In this document: one piece after another, positions 26,100-35,591 of the stretch
How the letters are laid out: the number at the start of each line of letters is the position of its first letter
Position numbering within the stretch: position 1 is the first letter of the stretch
Source of the DNA: Bacillus sp. JCM 19041
GTDB taxonomy: Bacteria; Bacillota; Bacilli; Bacillales; Bacillaceae_D
Direction: 5' to 3'
NCBI GenBank assembly: GCA_001310375.1
Contig: BAXC01000034.1
Span: 1-42,637, forward strand
DNA: 42,637 bases
Translations under genes and position numbers: made by a program
Notes under the pieces: generated by a model
Database searches by the model: none
What the model was told of the DNA's origin: nothing
The model's input: the letters and a program-made list of their open reading frames with translations, nothing else

Positions 26100-26134
26100 A
26101 AAAGCGTTATTTGAATTAAATCAATAACGCTTTT
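26100..26134. terminator. Bidirectional terminator between convergent genes
   Basis: AAAAGCGTTATT pairs with AATAACGCTTTT around a 10-base loop. It lies between the S41 gene (plus) and the quinone reductase gene (minus). The remainder of 25947-26232 holds no gene. Confidence 0.85.
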
Positions 26135-26232
26135 GTACATTTTATCTCATTCTTTTCCCACAGCTTTAAATGCTACATCATATAGAACCTTTTCATTTAC
26201 TATTTAATTCATTCCCAGTTGTGCTCACATTA

Positions 26233-26813
26233 TTAAATTTGTTGAGCTATATCTCCTAAAAATTGCTTCCTCTTCTCATCTGTTGTCAAGTTAACTCTAG
26301 AAAAATGAACCATTTGGTGTATTCATTTTTAATGCCTAAGTCAGCTAGAGTTCGGTTAATGAAGACTCCCTGAATTGCGTTTCCTCCTTCAGATTCAATA
26401 TACTCTTTATCCGTTGTAGAAGTTGAAATGACAGTTGTTTTTTTTATATTTGTCAATAAACCTGTTAAGGTACCTGTTTTTTTATCATCTAAGATAGCAA
26501 AGCCAGTTAACATAACTTTATCAATGAATCCTTTTAAAATTGCAGGTAAGTCCCACCACCAAACAGGGAATATAAAAATCAACTCCGTTGCCTGGCTTAT
26601 TTTTTTCTGATATTCCTTAACTAATTCGTACGGTGTGTCTCCTTTATTAAATAACTTCAATTCTTTAGCGGTGAACACAGGATTAAACTCATCCTTATAA
26701 AGATCGATCACTTGAAATATCTCTTTCTTAGCTTTTAAGTCTTTCGTTATGGAAGTTAAAATTGCATGATTAAAGCTTCCATCCCATGGATGTGCATAGA
26801 CAATTGTTTTCAT
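26233..26813 (-). CDS. Flavodoxin-fold NAD(P)H:quinone reductase (C-terminal frameshift)
   Basis: From ATG 26813, behind GGGGGAACG, the protein starts MKTIVYAHPWDGSFNHAIL, the FMN-binding start of the flavodoxin_2/NQO family. IFIFPVWWWDLPAILKGFIDKVM gives the second FMN-contact loop. The raw frame stops at 26286. A one-base shift near 26302 restores VHFSRVNLTTDEKRKQFLGD, and TAA then falls at 26233, which gives a normal length of about 193 residues. These enzymes reduce quinones or azo compounds by two electrons. The divergent HxlR gene is the likely regulator. Confidence 0.85.
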
Positions 26814-26937
26814 TATTCGTTCCCCCTTTTTTTCTTCCACTGCATCATATTTTGATGTACAGTTATTTTATTGCATGCTATAACCTCTTACAAGTACGGT
26901 AATTAAAGTGCGATACTAACCTAAAGGAGAGTGTTAA

Positions 26938-27294
26938 ATGGAGAAAGAGTCCTATGTATTAAAAGATCATCTGAAGGATACTGGTTTTGGATATACTCTG
27001 TCTTTAATTGGTGGGAAATATAAAATGACAGTTTTATATGCTTTATATATGAACAATAATCCTACTCGCTACAACCAGTTGAAACGGATGCTTGGTAATA
27101 TTTCTTTTAAAACATTAACCAATACACTAAAAGAACTTGAAAATGATCAACTAATTAATCGTCAAGAATATCCTCAAGTACCTCCAAAAGTAGAATATAG
27201 CTTATCCGAAAAAGGATTATCATTGATTCCCGTATTAGATGCAATTTGCTATTGGGGGGAAGAGCAATTAGAAAAGAAAGGGGATTGTGATTAG
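26938..27294 (+). CDS. HxlR-family winged-helix regulator
   Basis: A 118-residue protein with the HxlR core: SLIGGKYKMTVLYAL, then FKTLTNTLKELENDQLINRQEYPQVPPKVEYSLSEKG. It starts at ATG 26938 behind AAAGGAGAG. It diverges from a quinone reductase, the same pairing as YodB or HypR with their reductase targets in B. subtilis, so it probably senses quinones or disulfide stress. There is no cysteine near the N-terminus as in YodB; its two cysteines are near the C-terminus (AICYWGEEQ and the final CD), so any redox mechanism would differ. Confidence 0.9.
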   Translation: MEKESYVLKDHLKDTGFGYTLSLIGGKYKMTVLYALYMNNNPTRYNQLKRMLGNISFKTLTNTLKELENDQLINRQEYPQVPPKVEYSLSEKGLSLIPVLDAICYWGEEQLEKKGDCD

Positions 27295-27689
27295 TCGTAA
27301 TCATCAGTTGACTGTGCTGATTGCAGCTGACGGTGGCATGGATACGAAAGTGATAGACAGCGAATTAGGGGACGAATATGTACTCCACCGTACAGTTGGA
27401 ACCACAGGTGCTTTTGTTGGAATGGTAAGAGAAGCACATGATGACGTCTTAAATAAAATAGTTGAATCCTGCTATGAAATCGATGTGTTTAAAAGTGATT
27501 ATGCACATTGATATCATTGATTTGCGTACGTTCCCAAAAACGATCGAAGCACTTGTTGACAAGCAGATCTATTTTCCTGGATATCATATGATTAAAACGC
27601 ATTGGTATACAATCTGCTTAGATGGTTCGGTTCCTGTAGAAGAAATCTGTCAAAGGATCGATGAAAGCTATAGGTTGGCAACTAAATAA
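27287..27689 (+). pseudogene. Degraded MmcQ/YjbR-family gene with internal deletion
   Basis: The first piece (GTG 27287 to 27511) ends in EIDVFKSDYAH. The second, in another frame, contains IDIIDLRTFPKTIEALVDK and ends in the family hallmark YFPGYHMIKTHWYTICLDGSVP and IDESYRLATK. Longer YjbR proteins as I remember them carry about 50 more residues between these parts, including a KKWYG-type strand. At about 27500 the two parts abut directly, so the middle is missing as well as the frame. This is more than a simple sequencing error, and the gene is probably dead. It overlaps the HxlR gene by eight bases. Confidence 0.65.
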
Positions 27690-27810
27690 ATTGCAATAAC
27701 GATTGTTTAAACAACGCCTCGAATCTGTGTTGGTGGAATAAGACGATTAGGTTTCGTTTTTTGGGTATAAGGTTTACATATACAATCACTATAAAAGAGG
27801 GTGAAGAAAG

Positions 27811-28674
27811 ATGTACACATACTCATCGCTGGAAAACACATCAGACGAAGTATTGTTCCAAGCATTCAAAGATGCTTTTGAAGATTATCCAGTAACCGTT
27901 CATGCAACGTTGAAATCCTTTCAACATATGCTTCAAAGAAGAGGCTATGACCCACGTATTTCGTTAGGTGCCTTTAAAAAGTCTGATCATGCTCTTGCTG
28001 GTTTTGTATTGAACGGGTATCGAATGTTTGGCACAAAACGGACTGCATACGACATTGTAACCGGCACTGTTCCTTCGCATAGAAGGCAAGGGATCACAAA
28101 TACGATCCTTGAAGAACTTAAAGAGGTATTAAAACAGAAGCAGGCAGAGCAGTATGTAACAGAAGTACTAAAAGTAAATCCTATTGCGTTTGAAGCATAC
28201 AAAAAGCAAGGTTTTGAAATTCGCAGAGAATTTTCGTGCTACCAACTTAAAAATGAGAATTAACAAAAAATGGTGCCGTCTTACGAAATCGAATATGGGA
28301 CAAAAGTAGAAAAGGAAGAGTGGGAGCAACTTAAAACATTCTGGGATTTTCAACCTTCCTGGCAAAATTCGATTGCTTCCATTCAAGCAGTTCCTAAGGC
28401 AATGATCTATGCATTCGTGCGTTTAGATCATATGATTATTGGTTATGGTGTAATTGATAAAAATTCTGGTGATATACCCCAGTTGGCCATACATAAAGAG
28501 TATAGACGCAAAGGAATATCAAGAAGCATTATCGCAGGTTTGTTTGAACAGGTAGAAATTAATCAATTGAATATCCTAAATGTGGATGATACGTGCGAAT
28601 GCATGATAGCTTGTATGAATCAATTGGGTTTTGAAAACACAGTGAATCAGTATGAATTGGTTTTACCTCTTTGA
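27811..28674 (+). CDS. Tandem GNAT acetyltransferase interrupted by an in-frame stop
   Basis: Two GNAT domains are encoded in the same frame, 27811-28263 and 28270-28674, split by TAA 28261-28263. The first has YDIVTGTVPSHRRQGITNTIL as its acetyl-CoA loop, the second PQLAIHKEYRRKGISRSII. The ATG at 28270 has no ribosome site. A single 287-residue protein with two GNAT domains, converted by one base change, is the simplest reading; two separate genes are possible. The upstream start ATG 27811 has AGAGGGTGAAG. The substrate is unknown. Confidence 0.7.
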
Positions 28675-28873
28675 ACAACCAAGTATTCGATTTCTCCCAT
28701 TTGTGTTAATTGTACAGCTTAATAAATGGAATGAGTAAACGTTTGTTCATTCAAGGTAGGTTTCATTCATTTACCCTAATGAATCAAGCGCTTGAATTGA
28801 CTACGCATGTAAAGTTCTTTAAAATGAATGATAGTCAGTCAGTGAAATGATTCTTACTTTAAGGAGTTTTAAT

Positions 28874-30078
28874 ATGGGTACTCATCGCAAAGATCAGTTA
28901 GAAATGCGTCAAGTGACCAATGAACATACTCAAGATTCAATCGATTTATTAAAATATGTTTTTCAAGTAACCCATCAAGACGTATCGCAAATCGGCGAGT
29001 CACAACTGGCTCGATGGAAAAAGCCAATGATCGAAGAGTGTTCTGTCTTGGGGTGGTTTTCAAATAATAAATTAATCTCCCAAATGGTTGTTTACCCTTT
29101 TTCCGTAAATATACATGGTCAACCGTATAAAATGGGAGGTGTAACAGGTGTAGGAACCTACCCTGAATATGCGGGTCTTGGTTTGATGAATGATTTAATG
29201 AAAGAAAGTTTAAAGCTAATGAAGGAACGCGGTCAAACGATCTCTTATTTGTTTCCCTATTCGATTCCTTACTACCGCAAAAAGGCTGGGAAATCATTTC
29301 AGATGTCATTACGTACACCGTACGTGATACGCAAATCCCTAAACCATACAAAGTTCCTGGAAGAATCGAGCGTGTACCTTTTCACCATAATGACATTCGT
29401 CAAGCGTACGATACGTTCTCCAAAAATGAGAATGGCGCCATGATTCGAAACCAACTCGCATGGGACGAACACTTTAAATGGGAAAAAGACGAATTAACGT
29501 GCTGTGTTTATTATAATGAAGTAAATGTACCAACTGGGTATATGTATTATAAAGTCGAAAATGAAACGTTTTATGTAAAAGAGATGATCTATAACAATGA
29601 AGAAGCACGTCGAGGCATCTGGAATTTCATCGGTGCTCATTTTTCAATGGTGTATCATGTGAAAGGTAAAATCTTCGAAAATGAACCCCTCTCCTTTTTC
29701 TTAGAAGACGGAGAAATTGAAGAAAAAATTGCGCCTTACTACATGGCTCGTATCGTTGACGTCAAAGGATTTTTAGCATCCTTTCCTTTTACAAAAAACG
29801 CCAACTCTTCTTTGATAATCCAAGTGAGTGATCCAATTCTTGAATGGAATAACGGGACGTTTACCATCAATTTTAACGAACAATCGGTTGAAGAGGGAGT
29901 GACGGAAAAAGAGCCAGATGTTGTCATTGATGTTCAAACACTGGTTACTTTACTCCTTCATTATAAGGATGCATCTGATTTGAAAAAAATAGGGCGCATT
30001 CAAGCAAGTGATGAAGTCGTTTCGTACCTTGAATCCATTATCCCTTCGAACCAACCGTGGTTCTCGGATTATTTTTGA
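28874..30078 (+). CDS. Eis-like GNAT acetyltransferase with SCP2-like C-terminus (one frameshift)
   Basis: The start is ATG 28874 behind TAAGGAG. The N-terminal GNAT half shows MGGVTGVGTYPEYAGLGLMNDLM, the acetyl-CoA loop of the Eis family. The frame breaks in the A5 run near 29282; the alternative frame restores KGWEIISDVITYTVRDTQIP and joins the second part, giving about 401 residues, the normal Eis length. The C-terminal part (EWNNGTFTINFN, then DVVIDVQTLVTLLL) is the SCP2-like domain. Family members acetylate amines on drugs or proteins; the substrate here is unknown. Toxin element copy C lies 22 bases downstream. Confidence 0.85.
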
Positions 30079-30133
30079 TGGAATAAGATAAAAATGCTAA
30101 GGCTAACACTCCCGGTTAAAGGGGGTGTTAGCC

Positions 30134-30208
30134 TTGTTCATTTATGAAGGCATTTTCATAGTAGTCACAGTCGCATCTAGCATAGCAATGTTCGTCATCG
30201 ACAAATAG
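30134..30208 (+). CDS. Shortened holin-like toxin, copy C
   Basis: TTG 30134 follows AAAGGGGGTG. The 24-residue product reads FIYEGIFIVVTVASSIAMF and ends VIDK. Compared with copy B it lacks 33 bases (11 codons, GLVTLMLLLKN) in frame, which removes the second half of the membrane helix. Such a short helix probably does not span the membrane, so the toxin is likely inactive, but the frame is open. Confidence 0.5.
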   Translation: MFIYEGIFIVVTVASSIAMFVIDK

Positions 30209-30304
30209 CCCCGGAGCCTAGCAACTCGATAGGGGCGTATTTGTTGTGACATTGTTTTGCAAAACTCTTGCGCCAACCTTAGAGTTGACTAATCTGTTTT
30301 CGCC

Positions 30305-30345
30305 TATACTATTGTGGTCGTCACCACAATAGTATACGCTTTTTT
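30305..30345 (+). terminator. Terminator of toxin element copy C
   Basis: TATACTATTGTGG pairs with CCACAATAGTATA around a 6-base loop, followed by a T6 run. The 13-bp stem is perfect. Confidence 0.9.
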
Positions 30346-30362
30346 AATATCGTCTAATTGCT

Positions 30363-30715
30363 TTATCAAGTTTCATCTGGTTATGTTGTTGTTTAAAACC
30401 ACGTATGTAGATTCGTTTTGACTTGTGATCAATTTGCTTTGATTTGTCTGTAGATGAGGCAATTGAGGAGAAGGGACTCGACGAGATAGTGTTGGAAGTC
30501 TTGATGAACTTGAAGAGGTAGTAAGAAGAGGGTTCCATGAGTAGGACGAATTTTTCATTGGGAAATAAGGTTCATACGAAAGAAGGACTCATAGTCCCGA
30601 AGAATAAGGAAAACGATGGATGAAAGAGAAGGAACATGGAAATTGTGTTCATCCTATTCAGTTTTATTGGGATCACACGTATACTGTTCTCAATGCAATG
30701 TTATGGAAATGAGGT
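30363..30715. other. Intergenic, no gene recognised
   Basis: No ORF here has a ribosome site. The minus-strand frames are serine-rich and look non-coding. A CGTATACTG near 30677 could be the -10 region of the Rap gene, but no clear -35 box is seen. Confidence 0.4.
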
Positions 30716-30721
30716 TTGTGT

Positions 30722-31800
30722 ATGGCACCATTATTGTCACCAGCGGAAGTTGGGGAAAAGATTGTGGAATGGCACAGCTGTATCATTACTAGAGATTTGG
30801 AACAGGCACATACACTGAAAGAAGAAGTTGATCAAAAGGTTAACCGGATGAAAGCAGACGACAAGATGCTTTCTTATTATCAATTAATCTCCTACCGGCA
30901 TGACATTCTTACTGAAACGATCCACGAAGAGTCTTCCTTGCCTGCGATCGACGACAGTCAAACGTCTACTGACGATTATCTAAGGTTTATGTACTACTAT
31001 GTTTCTGGACAAAGCGAATTCTTTCATGGCAGGTATAAGTCCGCCATTCGGTTGTACGTCATCGCGGAACGGCTTCTTGAAAACGTAAATGATGCGGCTG
31101 AAAAAGCGGAGTTCTATGAGCGAATTGGCATTAGTTATTACTACATGGATCAATATTCAACCGCCGCTTCGTATGTTGAACAAGCACTAACATTCTTTGA
31201 AAAGCAAGAGAGTTATATTGAACGGGAAATCAACTGCAAGTCGCTTTTGGCTGCGATTGAGACGGAATTGGAACGGTATGAATCGGCTGACCTCATTTAC
31301 GAGGAGTTGCTTGTGTCTTCGCGCCCGTATCCGATTACACATGGGCACATTCTGCGGAATATGGGATTAAATCGAATGTCACAAGGCAAGTTTCTGGAAG
31401 CAGCTTCTTTTTCGAAAAATCACTGGAAATGGAAGAGCACCGCCACACGATTAATGGAATAAAGACACGGTATAATCTTGCACATGCACAATTGCGTGCG
31501 GGAACGTACTCGTCCGGCCTTGAAGAAGTCGAGCGCGATGTAAAAGCGCGTTATCTCCCTGAATATATCGCCAGGTGTCTAATCAGTAGGGGGTTGTACC
31601 TTGAAGAAGATCTCACCCTAGTGGAAACGGGCATCCAACAATTAAAGGAAAACGAATTGTTTTTTGAATGTTCAGAGGTAACGGCGGAAATCGCTGCATA
31701 TTATAAAGAGAGAGGAGATGTTCAAACGGCATCTCATTACATGGAACTCTCTCATCTTATGCGTCACCATCATGTCACGTCAGGAGTTGATCAATCTTGA
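30722..31800 (+). CDS. Rap-family TPR response-regulator phosphatase (one frameshift)
   Basis: From ATG 30722 behind GAGGTTT the protein has an N-terminal helical bundle (EVGEKIVEWHSCIITRDLEQA) followed by tetratricopeptide repeats such as AEFYERIGISYYYMDQYSTAASYVEQAL and HILRNMGLNRMSQGKFLEAA. The frame changes near 31415; together the parts give about 359 residues, close to the usual 375-385 of Rap proteins. The gene ends exactly where a Phr-like gene starts, the standard Rap-Phr arrangement. It would block a response regulator such as Spo0F or ComA until its peptide accumulates. The target is unknown. Confidence 0.85.
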
Positions 31801-31961
31801 AAAAGGCGGCTCTCATACGAACGGCGGTTCTCCTATTCGGTATAGCGCTCTTTCATGTTCATAGTAGCGAAGGTCCATCAGGTGATTTGGTACAACCCCA
31901 AGAAAAGCATAGCTTTACGTTAGATGAAAAAGAATCAAGGGATAAACAAGGGTTTACTTAA
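31797..31961 (+). CDS. Phr-like signalling peptide precursor
   Basis: TTG 31797 overlaps the Rap stop codon (TTGA) and has AGGAG ten bases before it. The 54-residue product starts KKAALIRTAVLLFGIALFHVHS, an export signal with two lysines, and continues as a 30-residue polar tail ending ESRDKQGFT. Position, overlap and plan match Phr precursors, whose last residues are cut to a pentapeptide that inhibits the neighbouring Rap. The exact mature peptide cannot be read with certainty. Confidence 0.8.
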   Translation: MKKAALIRTAVLLFGIALFHVHSSEGPSGDLVQPQEKHSFTLDEKESRDKQGFT

Positions 31962-32101
31962 TGAAGATCAATGTGAGATGTTGACGCTTAGTGAAAACAA
32001 AAGTTCCCTAAAGACATGTAAATTCACTGTTTATCAAATGACAATTTGGTGAGTGTATGCTCGTTTTTTCACTGCTTTTCTAGTTCGTATTTTGTTTGTA
32101 C

Positions 32102-32138
32102 AAAAACAAGTGCCGCAATAATGACGGTGCTTGTTTTT
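32102..32138 (+). terminator. Rho-independent terminator
   Basis: AAAAACAAGTGCCG pairs with CGGTGCTTGTTTTT (one mismatch) around a 9-base loop. It ends the Rap-Phr transcript. The sequence from here to 32276 shows no gene. Confidence 0.88.
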
Positions 32139-32276
32139 CAATTGATACATCATGCTGCTTAAGATAGGAGACGGACTTAATGAAAATCAGTAAACTAGCG
32201 CAGTAAAGCCATAATGAAACAACAACAAACTCATCTTCCAAAGAAATTTCTAAATGTGACTATTGGGTGAAAAAGT

Positions 32277-32349
32277 TTGTGAATTATTTCACATATAAGG
32301 GAGAATGGGTTATAATCAATCTGTAAAGATATTGTGAATCAACTCACAA
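32277..32349 (+). promoter_or_regulatory. Promoter flanked by two Rex operators
   Basis: TTGTGAATTATTTCACAT (32277-32294) and TTGTGAATCAACTCACAA (32332-32349) match the redox-repressor Rex site TTGTGAANNNNTTCACAA at nearly all positions. TTCACA (32288-32293), 17-base spacer, TATAAT (32311-32316) forms a promoter. The first Rex site covers its -35 box and the second lies just past the transcription start. A high NADH/NAD ratio would release Rex and switch on ldh and lactate transport. Confidence 0.88.
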
Positions 32350-32386
32350 AATTGGACCGAGTAAAAAACATGGTAAAGGGGGGGTT

Positions 32387-32503
32387 ATGATGGAGGCGCA
32401 TGAGCGAATTCTTCAAGAAATTCAAGGGAAGCCCCAACTGTTTATTAATGAGAGGAGGGTATTTTTAAACGCAATTTATGAGCGTGTCGTTGTTGCGTTA
32501 TAA
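32387..32503 (+). CDS. Small gene or leader peptide in the Rex-controlled ldh message
   Basis: Two ATGs in a row (32387 and 32390) follow a very strong AAAGGGGGGG. The 38-residue product (from MMEAHERILQEIQGK to YERVVVAL) looks helical and charged, with no signal or known motif. It lies in the long leader between Rex sites 2 and 3, so it would be made under oxygen limitation. It could be a regulatory leader peptide, a small functional protein or the remnant of a longer gene. Confidence 0.5.
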   Translation: MMEAHERILQEIQGKPQLFINERRVFLNAIYERVVVAL

Positions 32504-32598
32504 CGTGGAACAACTAAAGAGTCAAACAGTCTATCACATTTTTTCTGAGAAGACTTACAAGAAGTGTGATAAAAGTGAACATCTTTTTTTAACTACAT

Positions 32599-32616
32599 TT
32601 GTGAAATGTTTCACAA
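32599..32616 (+). promoter_or_regulatory. Third Rex operator, just before ldh
   Basis: TTGTGAAATGTTTCACAA is a full match to the Rex consensus and sits 21 bases before the ldh start. It may act as a roadblock to elongation or serve a second promoter. Between the second and third sites there is also a TATCACA...TGTGATA inverted repeat (about 32533-32572). Confidence 0.88.
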
Positions 32617-32637
32617 ACATACAGGGAGATGATTTGA

Positions 32638-33596
<959 letters not shown>

Positions 33597-33633
33597 CGGT
33601 GCAAACAAATTAACGATAAAGTAGGGATCTGTT

Positions 33634-35254
33634 ATGTGGTTACAACAATACGACCCACTCGGTAATGAGCTTCTTAGCGCTCTAGTCGCCGCTCTACCAA
33701 TTGCATTGTTTTTATTGTTTTTGACTGTTTGTAAAATGAAAGCTGTGTACGCTGCTGCACTGACACTTGCAGTTAGCTGCGTAATCGCTATCTCGGTTTT
33801 TGATATGCCTGCTTTGCAAGCGATAGCGGCGATGGGTAACGGGGTTGCAAATGCCCTTTGGCCAATTGGTTTTATTGTCATTATGGCTGTCTGGTTATAT
33901 AAAATTGCTGTCGAATCTGGGAAGTTTGACGTGATTCGTGGCAGTATTGCTTCCATTTCTTATGACCACCGTCTTCAGCTACTGCTCATTGGTTCAGTTT
34001 TAACGCTTTTCTTGAAGGAGCTGCTGGATTCGGAGTGCCTATTGCGATTAGCGCTGCACTTCTTGTCACTCTTGGCTTTAAACCGATTAAAGCAGCAGGA
34101 CTTTGTTTAATCGCCAACGCAGCATCTGGTGCATTTGGAGCAATTGGGATTCCCGTCATTACAGGTGCCCAAGTTGGTGGGATCGAAACGCTTGAGTTAT
34201 CGCAAATGCTTGCATGGGTATTGCCGCTTGTTTCTTTTGCCGTCCCGTTCTTATTGATCTTCATTCTAAATGGCTGGAAGGGGGTTAAGGAAACCTTCCC
34301 GGCGATTCTTGTGGTGAGCACGGTTTACACCGGTGCTCAAACCGCAACTATGGTGTTTATTGGGCCCGAGCTGGCGAATATTTTGGCGTCACTATTAAGT
34401 ATGGTCGCACTTGCGCTCTTTCTTAAAAAGTGGCAACCGACAACGATTTACCGAGAGCCAGGGGCCGAAAGCCAAGCGATTCAGCAATCCTATACGTTTA
34501 AACAAATCATCGTTGCTTGGTCGCCATTTTATATCTTAACTGTGGTCATTGGCATTTGGAGCTTTCATCGTTTAAGGCGTTGTTTGCGCCTGGTGGCTTG
34601 CTCCATTTCACAACCATTGCGATTGAAATGCCGGGTTTGCACGGGAAAGTCATTCAAGCGCCACCGATTGTTGCAGAGTCTGTCCCGGTTTCAGCAATAT
34701 GGAACGTAAACACCGTTTCTGCCACAGGCACGGCGATCTTGATCGCGATTCTTCTAACAAGCGTGCTTTTCCCAGCATTATCGGCTAAACAGACAGTCGC
34801 CGAATTAGGAAAAAGCGTAAAAGAGCTATGGGTGCCAATTTTGACGATTTGTCTCGTAATGGCTTTCGCTCACTTATCCAACTTTTCAGGCTTGAGCGCG
34901 TCGATTGGAATTGCGCTCGCGGAAACAGGGACCGTCTTTCCATTTGTCAGTCCCATTCTTGGTTGGATCGGCGTCTTTTTAACCGGTTCAGTCGTAAACA
35001 ACAATGCGCTATTTGGCAGCCTGCAGGTGGTGACAGGTGCTCAAATTGGCACATCTCCTGCTTTGCTCGTTGCTGCGAATACAGCAGGTGGTGTGATGGC
35101 GAAACTGGTCTCGCCACAGTCCATCGCGATTGCAGCGGCTGCTGTTAAACAAACCGGAAAGGAATCATTCATCTTTAAGTACACGTTGAAGTACAGTCTA
35201 GGATTGCTTTTTGTTATATGCATCACCACTTATTTGCTGTCGCTTGTGTTTTAA
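33634..35254 (+). CDS. lctP: L-lactate permease, LctP family (two frameshifts)
   Basis: Three pieces join into about 540 residues with 12 or more membrane helices. The start [27 protein letters not shown] is typical of LctP. The segment [25 protein letters not shown] and the C-terminal [25 protein letters not shown] plus [14 protein letters not shown] are family hallmarks. Frame changes fall near 34010 and near 34575. It moves lactate across the membrane with protons. It shares the Rex-controlled transcript with ldh, so it probably exports fermentation lactate or takes it up later. The terminator follows at once. Confidence 0.93.
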
Positions 35255-35262
35255 AGCAACTT

Positions 35263-35301
35263 GAAGAAGAAGAAGCGCCATCTTCATGGCGCTTCTTCTT
35301 T
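35263..35301 (+). terminator. Terminator of ldh-lctP
   Basis: GAAGAAGAAGCGCCA pairs with TGGCGCTTCTTCTT around TCTTCA with a short T end. The stem is more than 14 bp. Confidence 0.88.
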
Positions 35302-35340
35302 AGGTATTGTGGTAAATTCTCATCTTCATTCGTTTAATAA

Positions 35341-35547
35341 GCGGATTTTTGCTTACAAAAAACCCGCCAGGGAAGCGGGGCAAGAGGTACATACGTTGGA
35401 AGGTATGATACGTTTATAGAGTATCCAATTAGAACAGAATCTTCAATGTTTCGCGTTATTCTTAATAAAATCTTTACAGAGAAGCGTGGAACCAATCTTC
35501 CTATTCCATTTGATTAAAGTTGTTTACATAAGTTGTGATACAAAAAA
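35341..35547 (+). other. Intergenic with a possible coding remnant
   Basis: One frame is open from 35341 to TAA 35515-35517. Its last 38 residues (YDTFIEYPIRTESSMF through IFTEKRGTNLPIPFD) look coding-like, but there is no ATG or ribosome site and I do not recognise it. A minus-strand hairpin with U tract (CCCGC/GCGGG, 35357-35380) lies within it. Possibly the tail of a lost gene. Confidence 0.3.
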
Positions 35548-35584
35548 GAGTCACTAGCACTTACGCAAGTGTTAGTAACTCTTT
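35548..35584. terminator. Terminator of the cation ATPase gene (works on minus strand)
   Basis: GAGTCACTAGCACTT pairs with AAGTGTTAGTAACTC (two mismatches) around ACGC, with A6 on the left (a U tract for the minus strand). It lies just past the ATPase stop codon. Confidence 0.88.
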
Positions 35585-35591
35585 ATTCTTC

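Larger units (their letters stand above)
30101..30362 (+). repeat. Copy C of dispersed type I toxin element (internal deletion)
   Basis: This copy has the 5' hairpin GGCTAACAC...GTGTTAGCC over the ribosome site, a shortened toxin frame, the conserved GCCCC...GGGGC hairpin, the GACTAATCTGTTTTCGCC block and a strong terminator. Similarity to copy B continues to about 30360 (TATCGTCTAATTG), which defines a shared right end. The promoter region of copy B is not present, since the element starts right after the Eis gene. It may be transcribed by read-through only. Confidence 0.65.

Noticed and set aside
26888-26902. TTAC-N7-GTAA repeat before the HxlR gene as an operator
   Set aside because: The arms are only four bases, which is expected by chance in AT-rich DNA; not enough to call.
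30373-30558. Serine-rich minus-strand frames before the Rap gene
   Set aside because: No start signal and low-complexity composition typical of non-coding frames.
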